From Paralithodes platypus (taxonomy: Eukaryota; Arthropoda; Malacostraca; Decapoda; Lithodidae): a stretch of 64,000 nt of DNA. Of the stretch, positions 48,600 to 58,878 are shown piece after piece. The notes below the pieces were generated by a model. That model had not been told where the DNA came from, searched no databases, and worked only from the letters and a program-made list of their open reading frames with translations. Position 1 is the first letter of the stretch. Each line of letters starts with the position of its first letter. The stretch spans positions 54,606,364 through 54,670,363 of the forward strand of contig CM064492.1 of the NCBI GenBank assembly GCA_032716605.1, in the 5' to 3' direction. The position numbers were made by a program, and so were the translations under genes.

Positions 48600-48901
48600 A
48601 TGATGACAAGAGAGGGTCGCTCATGCGCACGTTCGACAGGGATCTGCACATGACGGAACACGGGATGGGCCTTAAGCGGTAACTAAGGTAAACCCCTTTT
48701 TCTTCTCTTCTATGCTTTTTTCACCTTCGGTGGTAGTTTTGGTTAATGTACAACGTCTCCTAGAGCAAGATAAGGAGTAGACTCTAGACGTTTTCTTTTT
48801 AACCGCGGTTGGAATGACGACATAGCAGTCAAAATAGACAAGTCGTCATTGCAATTAGGTTAATAGCCTTGACGTTGGATTTGCCAAGACTACTAACAAA
48901 T
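48600..48901 (-). repeat. DIRS A2 left ITR
   Basis: Inverted partner of about 30492-30790 and nearly the same as A1 1942-2243. Outer end ...CTAACAAAT at 48901. Confidence 0.9.
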
Positions 48902-49749
48902 ATATGTATATAATGTCACCTAGGGTTAAGGACCTTACCTAGGCTTAAGGATCTTGTTTGTCATTTCCTTCATTAATACATTATTTGTTTGAAATGTACA
49001 GTAGATGTTACTGTATGTTTCATTAATTTCTTCCCATCATCACATTCTGTTCGTTATGCATCACCCGCTTGTGTCATGTTCATGCATTGTCATTGGGGTG
49101 TTTGTCCTACTGTTTTACTAGTAGTCCACAGAATTAAGTGTTCAGTCACTTATCTACTGGGTGTCACTTATCACCTCTGGCACTTTTTACATTGTGCGCG
49201 GTGCTGTTCGCGATGTTTACACTTGGTGTTATCCGGTGTAGTACTTCCTACTTTACTCCATATAATGGGGGGGGGGCATCCTGTCATCCATATCTACCAT
49301 TATGATATGTAACATTCATACGATTAGGTTGAGATCTAAAAGAACATGACATGACTGTACGTGACCTCTCTTAACCCTTGGGATCCGGGGGGCCTCATAT
49401 GAAGTTTGGTATTTTCAACCTTCATAATTCAGTAGCTACTGATTGAGACCACCTAGAGCAGTCAATTTTTTTTGCAAATTGTAGAACGTTTTCTTGTCTG
49501 TAGACTGCCGTTGAGATGACATCGCTATGTTGCGTGGTTGCCGAGTTCTGATGATTATATCGGCGACTTTTTAGCCGCGCATTTTGCCTCATATGAGGCC
49601 TCCCGGATTCCAAGGGTTAATATGCACCTGTCCGTACACTCTTTATATAAACTCTCTTGTTTAAGTCTGTCTTTTCTTTATCATGATCCTTAACTAATTG
49701 GTGATGTTTGAGTTTTTTCGACTTGGATGTCCGCCTCCAATTTTGGTAC
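48902..49749 (+). other. DIRS-D 3' non-coding region, resumed after A2
   Basis: No ORF supported. It contains a G9 run (about 49268) and the piggyBac-like MITE. Some or all of it could be flanking DNA caught by an earlier event, since no second DIRS-D copy is here to compare. Confidence 0.6.
49375..49616. mobile_element. piggyBac-like MITE, 242 bp
   Basis: Inverted ends CCCTTGGGATCCGGGGGGCC...TCATATGA and TCATATGAGGCCTCCCGGAT...CCAAGGG, flanked by TTAA at 49371-49374 and 49617-49620. CCC ends and a TTAA target are the mark of piggyBac. No transposase frame. Confidence 0.92.
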
Positions 49750-50282
49750 TCTAAGCTCTACATTGAAGCGTAGAGGCTACTACTAAATTGGGAGGTTTAA
49801 CGACCCTCCCAATACCAAATAAGGTAAACCTCCTATTTGGTTGTAGCCTCAGAGTATCCAACGTCATAGTATCCCTCCCACAGACCGTACCCCTGCCCAT
49901 CCAATCTTGCCTCTTTTGTAGCTTGATATCGAGATGCCCTTTAATCCGGACCGGGTTAGAAGGTACGCCCCTGACAGCGGTGTGAAGAGCCAGATGGAAT
50001 AGCCTAGTCGACAACTTTTTCTTTTCTTTCTCGTTTCTCTTTTCATTTTTCTATTAAAAAGACCTCAAAAGTATGTACAACATACCTAGTAGAGAGAGTA
50101 AGGTGCTACTCTAGATGTTATCGATTTAATTCGCGCTATGTGTATACGATAATTGCCGCTCTAGAGCGAAGCAGATTACATCGTCTTAGTATAAGCCCTA
50201 AGCTCTACGTTGGATACTCCGAGGCTACAACCAAATAGGAGGTTTACCTTATTTGGTATTGGGAGGGTCGTTAAACCTCCCA
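49750..50282 (+). repeat. DIRS-D ICR and right ITR
   Basis: 49750-49788 (CTAAGCTCTACATTGAAGCG...CTACTACTAAAT) is the complement of the left end at 22348. From 49789 comes the complement of the right extension (TGGGAGGTTTAACGACC), then the ITR (about 49837-50235) and the extension again, ending AACCTCCCA at 50282. Confidence 0.88.
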
Positions 50283-50763
50283 GTGTGGGTGAAAACAGGA
50301 GACGATAACAGTGTCAAGTTTGTCAACAAAATTTGCCTCTGATCGAGGCGGATCAGAGCTGACTCAGTGGAGAGGTGTCTGAATTATATAAAATTATGAT
50401 TTTGATGCAGCTATACCAGAGTTATTGAACAAGATTGATGGAAAAAAGTGCTAATGCAGTGTGATTCTGGCTTGACCTTACCTAAAGATGGTCAGCTGTG
50501 TAGTGCTGTCGGGTCTATGTGATGATTATACTACCCTTCCTACCGCTTCAGAAATGTCTTGTTTTCCCCCAATATTCCCTAATTACAGTACTCCTAAACT
50601 ACTGAAACAGCTAACTAACCTAGATCAAATATCATTGCACACACATATACAGTTGCCCACATAAGTTCTGATCCTCTCTGTGATCTTATGCATAGAAATA
50701 TAATACACATGATTAAATTATGAGTGTAGTTTCGTATGGAGTGGTAACTCATCTGATTAGTCA
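50283..50763. other. Stretch without recognisable features
   Basis: A+T-rich flank of DIRS-D. No gene seen. Confidence 0.55.
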
Positions 50764-50960
50764 ACTGATAACTGAGCTGTGGCATAACCAGTAGGGCGTC
50801 GGCTGCTGATCAAAGGGTCGGCGGATCGAGCCCGCCGGTCAAAATGTTATTGGTAGATATCAAGCCTGGGTAACTTGACCTAGCGATTTGTGACAAATGC
50901 CTAATGTTCATGGCCACTCCTTTTCGGAAATTACGGCGTCTGGCAAAAAAGAAAGACAAA
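50764..50960 (+). mobile_element. tRNA-derived SINE
   Basis: A-box-like TGGCATAACCAGTAGGG (50780) and B-box GGATCGAGCCC (50823-50833) are correctly spaced, and a T-arm-like stem GGCGG...CCGCC surrounds the B box. A body of about 120 bases follows (GATATCAAGCCTGGGTAACTT...GGAAATTACGGCG) with an A-rich end. No full cloverleaf, so not a working tRNA gene. Confidence 0.75.
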
Positions 50961-51114
50961 ACTAATAAAAAGAAAAATAATGAAAAGAAACCACTCTCAC
51001 AAATCATTCATACCGGTACTACAGTATTTTACTTTTATGCATAAGATCACAATGAGGAACAATCTATGTGGCCAACTGTACACACCTTCAGCAAGACCAT
51101 TCCCTGCCGTGTTG

Positions 51115-51647
51115 GGGGTTGTATGTATGTATGTATATACTCAGGCACATACCCCATAGCTGGGGGAGGCTGACTCGAGACAGAGCCCGAACAGGGACAA
51201 CATAATGATTTTTTATATATTTACACACATCTAGATCACCCAGGAGAAGACCCAGAGTCCAAGGCCCATTTGGGGTCTCCAGCAAAAGATTCCCAGGTTC
51301 CAGACCTCCCGGAGAGGTTCCGGTGACAGCAGTCAGACACTCTGCGAAGCTTTACTACCACAATGCCCGCCCACCTCACATCCAGACATGACCTTTCATA
51401 TACACCGGCTCCCTGGGCCAGGCGCCTGACGGACTATTATCTAGTCCAACTGGCGCCCGATCCCCTCTCCCAACAACTGCGTTATTACTCATCTATTCAC
51501 AATCATTCTCCATTCATTCCTATTCATTACCACTTGTCTGTTCTACAGTCATCCCTCTATCTTCCAACGCTTGTACTACACAATCTCTCCATCTCAACGG
51601 AGGTCTTCCTATCCCTCTACCTCCCCTTATATCTGACTCATATTGTT
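51115..51647 (-). mobile_element. RTE-like LINE, 3' end only
   Basis: Minus-strand 3' UTR and about 100 bases of coding sequence. It has the same 3' sequence as 52184-53093 (CTCAGGC...GGGGG...GGCTGACTCGAGACAGAG, CACCCAGGAGAAGACCCAGAG, GCCAGGCGCCTGA, ACTATTATCTAGTCCAACT), with a (ATAC)n-type tail at 51119-51140. Severely 5'-truncated. No clear target duplication. Confidence 0.75.
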
Positions 51648-52173
51648 ACGACCGGCACTACGAAATAAACAAGGGCACTTAATAATGGACTAGATGATAG
51701 GCTATATCTGCAACAACGGCCATGTGTTATATCTACTACAACGGTACGCTAATTCCAAACCCTCGAACTATTACGCCGGTGAACAAAACACTTAAAACCC
51801 TCCAGAGTTAATCTACTGGATAACGGGGTATCAATTAACTGGGTTTTAGTGCACTTCTACAAAGGCTTTCCGATGACGGCAAAGCCAACTCACAACAGGA
51901 GTACAGTACTTACGTTACAAAAATGCTCTAAAGTAATAACAATACTTGAATAAACTATCATAAGATTTAATAAAGGAAAATATGCTTATGTTAACTTTAG
52001 TGTGAGTCTGTACTCAACACTAAACTCTTCAATGTTCTATGAAAACACTGGAAGTCTAGTCCTACAGCAATCAGATAAGGAATCTTTTGAAAAGGTCTGA
52101 TGCTCTAAGATGCTCGTTAATATAGAACAGAAATAATGCAGGGGCAGGACACCAAAGAGTGTATCTTAAATAC
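51648..52173. other. Unclassified non-coding stretch
   Basis: Begins TGTTACGACCGGCAC (with the last bases of the LINE), which could be the start of an LTR continuing beyond the next LINE to about 53850, but no matching second LTR or end is visible. No gene. Confidence 0.35.
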
Positions 52174-52183
52174 ACCAATAAGT

Positions 52184-53093
52184 CTATCTATCTATCTATC
52201 TATATGCTCAGGCCCAATCCCCATTTTGGGGGTAGCCGACTCAAGACAGAGCAAGAACAGGGAAAACACAAAAACAACATAAAACAAAAAATAAACACAG
52301 ATAAAAAACACAAACTCTCACACATCCAGGTCACCCAGGAGAAGACCCAGAGACCAGGGTTACCAAGGTCGCTCCAGCACTCCCCCGGCCCCTGACCACC
52401 CGGAGAGGTTCCGATCTCGGCAGGCAGACATGCAGCGGAGCCAAAGCCACAAGCCCTCCCACCACACTTCCAGGCACACCCTTCATATTAATCGTCTCCC
52501 CGGGCCAGGCGCCTGATGGACTATTATCTAGTCCAACTTGCGCCCGACCCCTTACTCCAAATGACCACGTGTTCACTCAACTATTCACAAGCATTCTCCA
52601 TTCACTCCTGTCCACCACCACTTCCCCTGCCTGATCTATAGTCATTCCTCTATCATCCAAAGCCTTTCTTACACAGTCTCTCCATCTCAATGGGGGTCTT
52701 CCTGCCCTTCTATCTCCCCTTGTACCTGACTCACATATTCTCTTTGTAAGCCTTTCATCTCCCATTCGTTCAACATGACCATACCAGCTCAGCACCCTTC
52801 TGTCCACTCTGGCTGACAAATGTTCTTGCTGCCCCACTCTCCTACGTATCTCTTCATTCCTCAATCTGTCTCTACGAGTAACTCCACACATACTCCTCAA
52901 GCAGCTCATCTCCATCACATCCAGCCCTCTTTTCTCCTTTTTCTTCAGAGCCCATGTCTCAGCCCCATACATCACTGTTGGCACAACAATTCCTTGATAC
53001 AGTGCACTTTTTACTTTCACTCCGAGATTTCTCGTCTTCCACATACTTCCCATTGCTCCGAAAACCTTCCTTCCTTCACACACTCTCTGTTTT
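52184..53093 (-). mobile_element. RTE-like LINE, 5'-truncated, with target duplication
   Basis: The minus-strand copy has a (GATA)n-type tail at 52184-52203 and the 10-bp duplication ACCAATAAGT at 52174-52183 and 53094-53103. The coding remnant 52577-53093 gives the C-terminal part of an RTE/BovB-like RT protein (LYQGIVVPTVMYGAETWALKKKE, DVMEMSCLRSMCGVTRRDR, LSWYGHVERMGDERLTKRI, GRPPLRWRDCVRKAL). The RT catalytic part is missing. Same family as 51115-51647. Confidence 0.9.
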
Positions 53094-53103
53094 ACCAATA
53101 AGT

Positions 53104-53928
53104 AGGATACATATATGTAACAAGGGAGTGCAACAACTCTGTGACAGCACTAATAATAACCACTCAAAAACAGTACTTCCTTAGCCAACGTAACAGCCAA
53201 ACTGGGTTGTGCACTATGCATCAACCTAGGCTAAAATAAGGCGTGAATAATTCCTAAATCATACACAATGAAAGTTAATAAACACAATGCTGTCTTTCTC
53301 ACTAATAAAGTCTAGCAGTGGCATAAAAGGTATCAGGAAACTAGGCAGAGCGCAAGCATGCTCGTAGCCTACTGTCTCCCCTTGAACAGATTTCCCTTAT
53401 GTTACGTTAAATTACTTGGAGGCTCTCTTGGTAAGTCCAGATCTCTAGTATCTGGTCTTGCCCCGGCGCTCCACAAAGGTCAACAAAAATGAGGTAGCAA
53501 GCATACAGGTAAGAATAGGCAAAAGCCCTTCACCTGTATACTGCTACACTCGCAAAAGAAAAATATGCACAAGGGTTACAGGCTACCTAGCTTCGTCGAT
53601 GTTGTACAGGCTCTGACTTGCCACATACATAACTCAGACAACGACCAAAGATACCCTCCACTGTCTAGCATTAAATAGTAGGAAAGAACAACTCAATAAT
53701 TAGAAGCACCCCAATACTATGATACCATTTGACTATGACTAATAATCCCTAAAGCTAGTGCAAACATATATGGAGAACTTGTGCTGGTAATACGACTGGC
53801 CGACTATGGAAGTCGTATGCAGAACCAGAAGGGATAAGTAATTGAATAAAGATGAGAAGTATGAAAAAGAAGAAGTTCAGAGAGAGAAATAGTAGTACAG
53901 GGGGTTAGATGGGGGGACAGATTGCAAA

Positions 53929-53930
<2 letters not shown>
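53104..53930. other. Stretch without recognisable genes
   Basis: A+T-rich; no supported ORF, RNA or repeat boundary. Confidence 0.55.
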
Positions 53931-53968
<38 letters not shown>

Positions 53969-54500
53969 CTTCTATGTGATTGAGGGAGGCAAAAGGCATA
54001 ACTGCCTATAGCGAGTGCCTCCCCCATAGTTGAAAGAGTGACAGGGCCAAAATCAAGGGACGTTCGAGCCAAAATGCCTGGACACACGGAGTTTGAAGCA
54101 ATTTAAGTCATAGGAAAAGGGAAAGACTGATTCTGGGAGAGAGTTCCAGAGCTCAGATGTTGAGTAGAAGAAAGTTTGAGAGTAACGTTTCACTCTTGGG
54201 TTGGAGAGTTGCACAGAGTAGGGGTGGGATTGAGTTGCAAGACGGGTACCACGTGCCCTACGTAAAGGAGGTGGTATGCACTGGGATAGCTCTGAGGAAC
54301 ACTGATTATTATAGTAGCGATAGAATAGCGAGAGAGATGCAACATTGCGGCGGAGAGAGAGAGATTGCAGAGAGTTGGTGAGTGGACGGGAGTTAATGAT
54401 ACGAAAGGCCTTCCTTTCAACTTTGTCTAGGAGAGCGGTGTGAGAGGAACCTCCCCACACATGTGAACAATACTCAATACAACCAGTCGAATCACAGACA
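53931..54500 (-). mobile_element. 5'-truncated LINE with poly(A) tail
   Basis: T38 on the plus strand (53931-53968) is the poly(A) tail of a minus-strand LINE. The frame 54053-54460 is the C-terminal end of an RT protein of the CR1/Jockey kind (LLDKVERKAFRIINS, SLQSLSLRRNVASLSLFYRYYN, SHPYSVQLSNPRVKRYSQTFFYSTSELWNSLPESVF). No RT catalytic part. A weak 9-base match, GACAGATTG, occurs on both sides but is not adjacent to the tail. Confidence 0.82.
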
Positions 54501-54503
54501 GAT

Positions 54504-55074
54504 TGTCACCACGCCTCTCACACAATCTAGTCAGATATTCATGGACTGAACAATTAAACACCGATTAAGTGCGTGATATACTGTGTGATCCAAGTCAGTT
54601 GCGATGTTCGACTGGCTGATTGTACATGTAGGACCAAGCACGCTGTGCCAAGCTCTGCAGGAGAAACGCGGGCAGGAGCCCCCCAGCACTAACAAAGGCA
54701 GCAGCACCCAATCACAGACGACAACGTCATGAGGAGCAGACGTCATATGACGCGTCAGGCCCGCCGGCCAATCACGAGCGTGGGAAACTCCTCCGAGCGA
54801 GGGAGGCATACGTACATACACACACACATATTACCACCACGCTGCTCGCTCTCTTTCTCCCTACAACTTCACACAATGCATCTTATATTCTATCAATGAT
54901 ATAAAACACTTCCAAGTGTCACTGACAAGAATAAAGACCACCACTGATCTGTCTGCGACAACATGAACTCTATGAAAGAAAGAACATCGTTCTACGATTA
55001 TTGTAGCCCATTTCACTGCCCTGGCGAGCGCTAGCGAGTTACGAGTGCATTCTGGCAAGCTGGCCAGCGTAACA
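54504..55074 (-). repeat. Gypsy-1 3' LTR, 571 bp
   Basis: Read on the minus strand it starts TGTTACGCTGGCC directly after the purine tract CTTGGGCGGGG and ends GGCGTGGTGACA: TG...CA ends. A TATA-like TGATATAAAAC (about 54896, plus strand) lies inside. Since the partner LTR is not visible, borders are inferred from the ends and the purine tract. Confidence 0.7.
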
Positions 55075-55084
55075 CCCCGCCCAA

Positions 55085-55443
55085 GATGTGGGACGTTTCA
55101 GCCTCAGGTGAACTCCACATCTGACCAGACAGAATGCCCACCAACCCCGCATCACCCAGCTACTCTCCCAAGTTGTGAAAACAAGGCACGATCACAAACA
55201 TAAAACACTGCATTATAAAAAAAATCTGCACAACACTTCCCCAAAATAATAGCATCATAATAATTATATCACGCTCAACGAGCAAGCTTCACCAAGCCTA
55301 GCCTACTAAGACAACAACTCAGAGTGTCTTAGATTCTTGCTGTGATATACCGCACTTATATACTATCAAAAAGAAAGAGTTTTTATGTGAGGTTTTTATA
55401 TTTTTAATAGTGTTTTTGGCGGCTTTGCACTACAGGGGCAAGC
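55085..55443. other. Gypsy-1 region between RNase H remnant and purine tract
   Basis: No readable frame; probably decayed 3' internal sequence. Confidence 0.5.
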
Positions 55444-56051
55444 CTAATTTTTCTCCACTATCAAACACACACTGACTGAACGGCGAGGGTGCTCATAATG
55501 CATACCCTCCTGTGACAAACAATCAGCCAGAACATTATCAGTGCCCTTAACATGCCACACATCCAACTTGTGTTCCGGCAGCAAAACAACACCTGACACT
55601 GATAAACTGCCCAGTTCATCACAAGACTGACACTTCTCTTCGCGCTCTCCGGCAACGGGGCCTGCCAATAACCTTTCACTAGTTCTACCTTCGTGATAAA
55701 TGAGGCAGCCCCGATGCGGTCTATGGGGTCGTCAACTCTGGATAAGGTATAGGCGTCTGTCAGGGATAATGCACTAACACTCTTGCAAACAGCATACACA
55801 CGGATCTTGCCACTTAACTCAGGTTGCAAAGTTACTGGCAACGACCACTCACGATATCCCTTATCCCTCAGACCCTTTTCCAACATGTAGTCCAGCTCTG
55901 CTTTCACAACAGGCGGTCGAGCAGGATTTATACGGTAGGGAGCCAATTTGAGCCTTGCACTGTCTCCAGCCTCCATGTCGGATTCTACCCCGTACATCAG
56001 GCCTGGAGACTCAACAAACATACGGACGTACTGCCACAGCCTAGTAAACAA
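55444..56051 (-). pseudogene. Gypsy-1 reverse transcriptase and RNase H remnant
   Basis: The frame 55461-56051 reads the RT N-terminal half: PYRINPARPPVVKAELDYMLEKGL, WSLPVTLQPELSGKIRVYAVCK (the usual CVDYRKVN is altered), DAYTLSRVDDPIDRIGAASFITKVELVKGYWQAPLPE. It then jumps, through a deletion that removes the catalytic YxDD and most of RNase H, to KLDVWHVKGTDNVLADCLSQEG in the overlapping frame 55444-55668, the segment that follows RNase H. Non-functional. Confidence 0.82.
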
Positions 56052-56058
56052 CTTCTCT

Positions 56059-56705
56059 TACATACATACATACATACATACATAAAATTTTAAGACCGAG
56101 TGTTCCACACAGCAGTGTAGTTTCAGTCTCTTGTCCTAATGGTAACAGGCAACCCTGTTAAGGGCTGCTTCACTTGTCAAGTTCTTGGATTTGAGATCGG
56201 CGCGTATAGTCCGATCCCAGGTCTTCCTCGGTCCACCCTTTGGTGCAGCTCCCTCCACAATCACAGACCTGCATTTTTTCACCCAATTTTGTTCATCCAT
56301 TCTCTCCACATGTCCATACCATCCCAGTCTACTTGTACGCATCACCTCGCTAATACTCTTTATACCTAAACGTCTCCTCAGCTCAACATTTGTTATTCTA
56401 TCCTGTAGCCTGGCCCCACACATCCATCTCACCATTCTCATCTCATTACGCTCCATTCTGTTGACATCCTCTACTTTAACGGCCCATGTTTCTGAGGCAT
56501 ACGTCATTGCACTTCTAACACATGAGGCATACACCTTTCCCTTCAGGGGGAGAGGCATTCTTTTCATAGTCAGGATTGGCATCAATTCTCTGAACTTCCC
56601 CCAGCCACACCTAATTCTAGCAACAGTGGCAGCCTCGGCCCCACCACCGGCAGAGATGGTATCTCCTAGGTAACAAAACTTGTTCACCAGCTCCAAAGAC
56701 TCATT
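56059..56705 (-). mobile_element. 5'-truncated LINE inside gypsy-1
   Basis: A (TATG)n tail on the minus strand (56059-56084) and the coding frame 56136-56696 with NKFCYLGDTISAGGGAEAATVARIRCGWGKFREL, GKVYASCVRSAMTYASETWAV, RMVRWMCGARLQDRI, RLGWYGHVERMDEQNWVKKC: C-terminal part of an RTE-like RT protein, of another family than 52184-53093. No RT catalytic residues left. Confidence 0.85.
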
Positions 56706-56712
56706 TCCTCAC

Positions 56713-57549
56713 TCAAGACTCTTGACACTTAGGAACAAGAGGTTGCAACTTATCTCGAAGAACAACATGCTCATTGCCCTCCCACAACCCAGCCGAGACC
56801 GCAGTTTCTACACTATAGTCTCCCTCCTTCTCCACCTTTGTCCCTAGAACAGCCAGGTCATGAGAGGGACAATCTGTACCACCTGTACAGTCACTCCCAC
56901 AGTTCATAATTGCTAATGCTCCCCCGCCGATACCGTACATGCGCACCCCCGCATTCCTTGCGACTACATCTGCCTGCGCAGCATCACCGCCTTCAGCGAC
57001 ATGGCCAGATACAGTCGGTCTATGGTAGGGCTGTTGCATATTACTAGGGCAGCATTGGGAGGCTATGCGACGACCGGGCGCATCTATTCCACAGCCAACC
57101 TCACCAATCTGCTCAATGTCCTGATTCTGACCACCACCCTTAGCAGCCATGAGTCGACCCTGACCTGACAACCATGCCAAAGCCTCGTCGCCCACCTTGA
57201 ACCACTGAAACAACGAGGCCAACGGTTTACTCACACTCAAGTGACCCGTCAGCGGAACATCGTGCACCTCATGAGTTGTGAGGCCTGGGTGCTCGGCACA
57301 AACAGTGGGGTATGAACCGAGCGGGTGCTGGAGCGCTGCAAACTGCTGCTCAGGCAGGTGCTCAAGCGCTTCCACAGCCACCCGATTCATGTCCCCCGCC
57401 CACTGCTCCGCCGAGACATGACAATCCCAACTTTCCTCCACCTGTGCCCCACTGCCCCCCTCTCCTTCTCCACCTTGGCCGCTGCAGACCAACACAGGGA
57501 CAGTAGGCTGCTCAGGTGGTTGCCTCACAAACTCCTTTAACAGGTTCAC
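56713..57549 (-). pseudogene. Gypsy-1 inter-domain remnant (integrase N- and C-terminal motifs joined)
   Basis: This 278-codon frame begins NLLKEFVRQPP (with PCHV just upstream, after a stop), then EHLPEQQFAALQHPLGSYPTVCAEHPGLTTHEVHDVPLTGHLSVSKPLASLFQWF. CHVNLLK and SYPTVCAEHPGLTTHEVHDV belong between integrase and RT in Gmr1-like elements, whereas VHDVPLTGHLSVSK resembles the His-His part of the integrase zinc finger. The shared EVHDV suggests a recombination across a short repeat. The remainder, to 56713, I do not recognise. Not a working protein. Confidence 0.55.
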
Positions 57550-57558
57550 ATGACATGG

Positions 57559-58770
57559 TTACCCGTCCTCGTCGAGTTCAATAGCCCCGTTCCCACAACT
57601 CTCAAGACTAAGATCTTCTCGTTGCACCTGGGAACTACTCTGTCGCGGAGTGCCATCACGCCCTACCATGTCACTAGGGGGGACAGGTTCTGGGGCCACA
57701 CCGGAGCTCACCTTTGGGTCAAGTACCGAGTCACCAAGGAGTGTCGCTGGATCCAAACTCTCAACCCGACCAGCCTTGACTTTCTCCTTCCGACCCTTCC
57801 TCCGCTGGTCTAGAACTTGGGTACTAGGCTGTGACACCTGACCGGACTGAGACCTGGTGACAGCACAAGCCATCTGCGGCATCTGACACCTCTCAAGCCA
57901 CTCTTGCCCCTCCCTACTCGTGTCGGCCGCCCTCTCGGCAACGACTAAGGGTGCAACCTCGGAAGTGGGCACCGCAAAGTCGTTGCCGAGAAGGAGGTCG
58001 GCCCCCTCAACTGGCAATTTCTCCACCACACCCACATCCAACTCCCGTGTCACACCGTCCACCTCAAGTTCCACTCTGACCAGCGGGTAAGACCGCGTAG
58101 CATTGATGCCTTGAACCACCACAACCCGAGCCGCGTTAATAGGCTTGCCAGTGAAATTCTTAACAAGTGTCTGGGAAGCGCCCGTATCACGCAACAACTC
58201 AAGCCTATGCTTCACACCAGCCCACCTCACAGTGCCGTGCCCCCTATGACCACAAAAAACATCACGGAAGGGTGACGAGCCCTCCTGCTGCTTCTGCACC
58301 GGCGATGACTTCGCAACCGACTGTTTACCCCGGGCAAACGTGGAAGACCTCAAAGACACGCCAATGTTGCTCACTAGTGACACCACTGCTGTAGGCGGTG
58401 CGCTCGGACATGAGCGCGCAATATGCCCCTTCTTATGACACTTGAAACATTCCACTTCACTCTTGGACTTCCCCTGAGATGGGTAAGGGCCCTGGCCTTT
58501 CTTTAATGGGAAGGGTTTCGACTTGGGATCATAATTGGCAACAGTACTCTTGAATGGATAATTATTTGTGTCATTAATTCGGGGGGGTGGAGTGGTACGC
58601 CCCTTGTTACCTGCCTCAGCTCTCTGTGCAGACCCGCACCCTCGAATCAATGACAACCTGAGGTCAGCCAGCTCAGCCGCCTCTTTTAGAGTTTTCGGTC
58701 GGTTTTCTTTCAGGTTAAGAGTCAAGTCACTGCCAGTACATTTAAAAAATTGTTCCAGCAACACTAATTG
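57559..58770 (-). pseudogene. Gypsy-1 gag C-terminus and protease
   Basis: The 401-codon frame has the end of gag (LVLLEQFFKCTGSDL, LKEAAELADLRLSLIRG), one zinc knuckle C106-x2-C109-x4-H114-x4-C119, a retroviral-type protease motif (LLRDTGAS, Asp193) and a matching LLLGNDF (about 257). The frame closes with TAA at 57557-57559 just before PCHVNLLKEF, so the integrase expected next is deleted and the fusion point carries a stop. The reading frame continues upstream of the first Met to the border with gypsy-2, so gag is truncated. Confidence 0.82.
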
Positions 58771-58878
58771 TTTTACTGAATCAAAAGTGTATGTATATGA
58801 TTTACCTTGTACAGTATCACTTTCATATCTAGTACAGTCACTTATGCATATGTAATATCTCTCTATGAGTAAGATTCA

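Larger units (their letters stand above)
30445..48901 (-). mobile_element. DIRS-A copy 2 (A2), split by a LINE and DIRS B2 (own sequence 30445-30892 and 41306-48901)
   Basis: On the minus strand: left ITR (about 48600-48901), leader with palindrome array, gag, pol, YR, G-run, ICR (41306-41390) and right ITR (30445-30892). The right ITR is separated from the ICR by a LINE and DIRS B2. Joining 30892 to 41306 restores the hairpin extension CCAAATAGTAGGTTTCCCTA that appears as its own complement at 30470-30500. Own length about 8.0 kb. Coding frames carry several frameshifts and the RT active site is changed, so it is a dead copy. It sits in the 3' non-coding region of DIRS-D, with CACAT before and ATATG after. 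Confidence 0.9.
22348..50282 (+). mobile_element. DIRS-D retrotransposon, split by DIRS A2 (own sequence 22348-30444 and 48902-50282)
   Basis: Left ITR (22348-22680), leader, gag, pol and YR run on the plus strand up to 30347. Its 3' non-coding region is cut at 30444 by DIRS A2 and resumes at 48902, and the ICR and right ITR lie at 49750-50282. The ITR pair (for example CCGGTCCGGATTAAAGGGCATCTC near 22635 and its complement near 49940) and the ICR halves match the left end at 22348 and not A2. Own length about 9.5 kb. Premature stops in pol make it a dead copy. No target duplication is seen. Confidence 0.9.
54504..58878 (-). mobile_element. Decayed Ty3/gypsy element (gypsy-1), 3' LTR to gag
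   Basis: Minus-strand order: gag with zinc knuckle and protease (58764-57559), an inter-domain stretch with CHVNLLKEF (57549-56713), RT pieces (56051-55444), purine tract (55075-55085) and 3' LTR (54504-55074). CHVNLLKEF, usual at the C-terminal end of integrase, stands before RT, as in the Gmr1-like branch where integrase precedes RT; the integrase core itself is missing. A LINE interrupts it at 56059-56705. The gag end is cut at 58878 by the LTR of gypsy-2, so the 5' LTR is not in the window. Confidence 0.82.

Noticed and set aside
50764..50850. Functional tRNA gene
   Set aside because: A and B boxes and a T-arm are present but no complete acceptor stem or cloverleaf; a SINE-like body follows.
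51653..53850. A solo LTR interrupted by the RTE-like LINE
   Set aside because: A TG start is visible, but no matching CA end, target duplication or second copy supports it.
53918..54505. Target duplication GACAGATTG around the poly(A) LINE
   Set aside because: The left copy is separated from the tail by several bases and the right one touches the gypsy-1 LTR end; could be chance.
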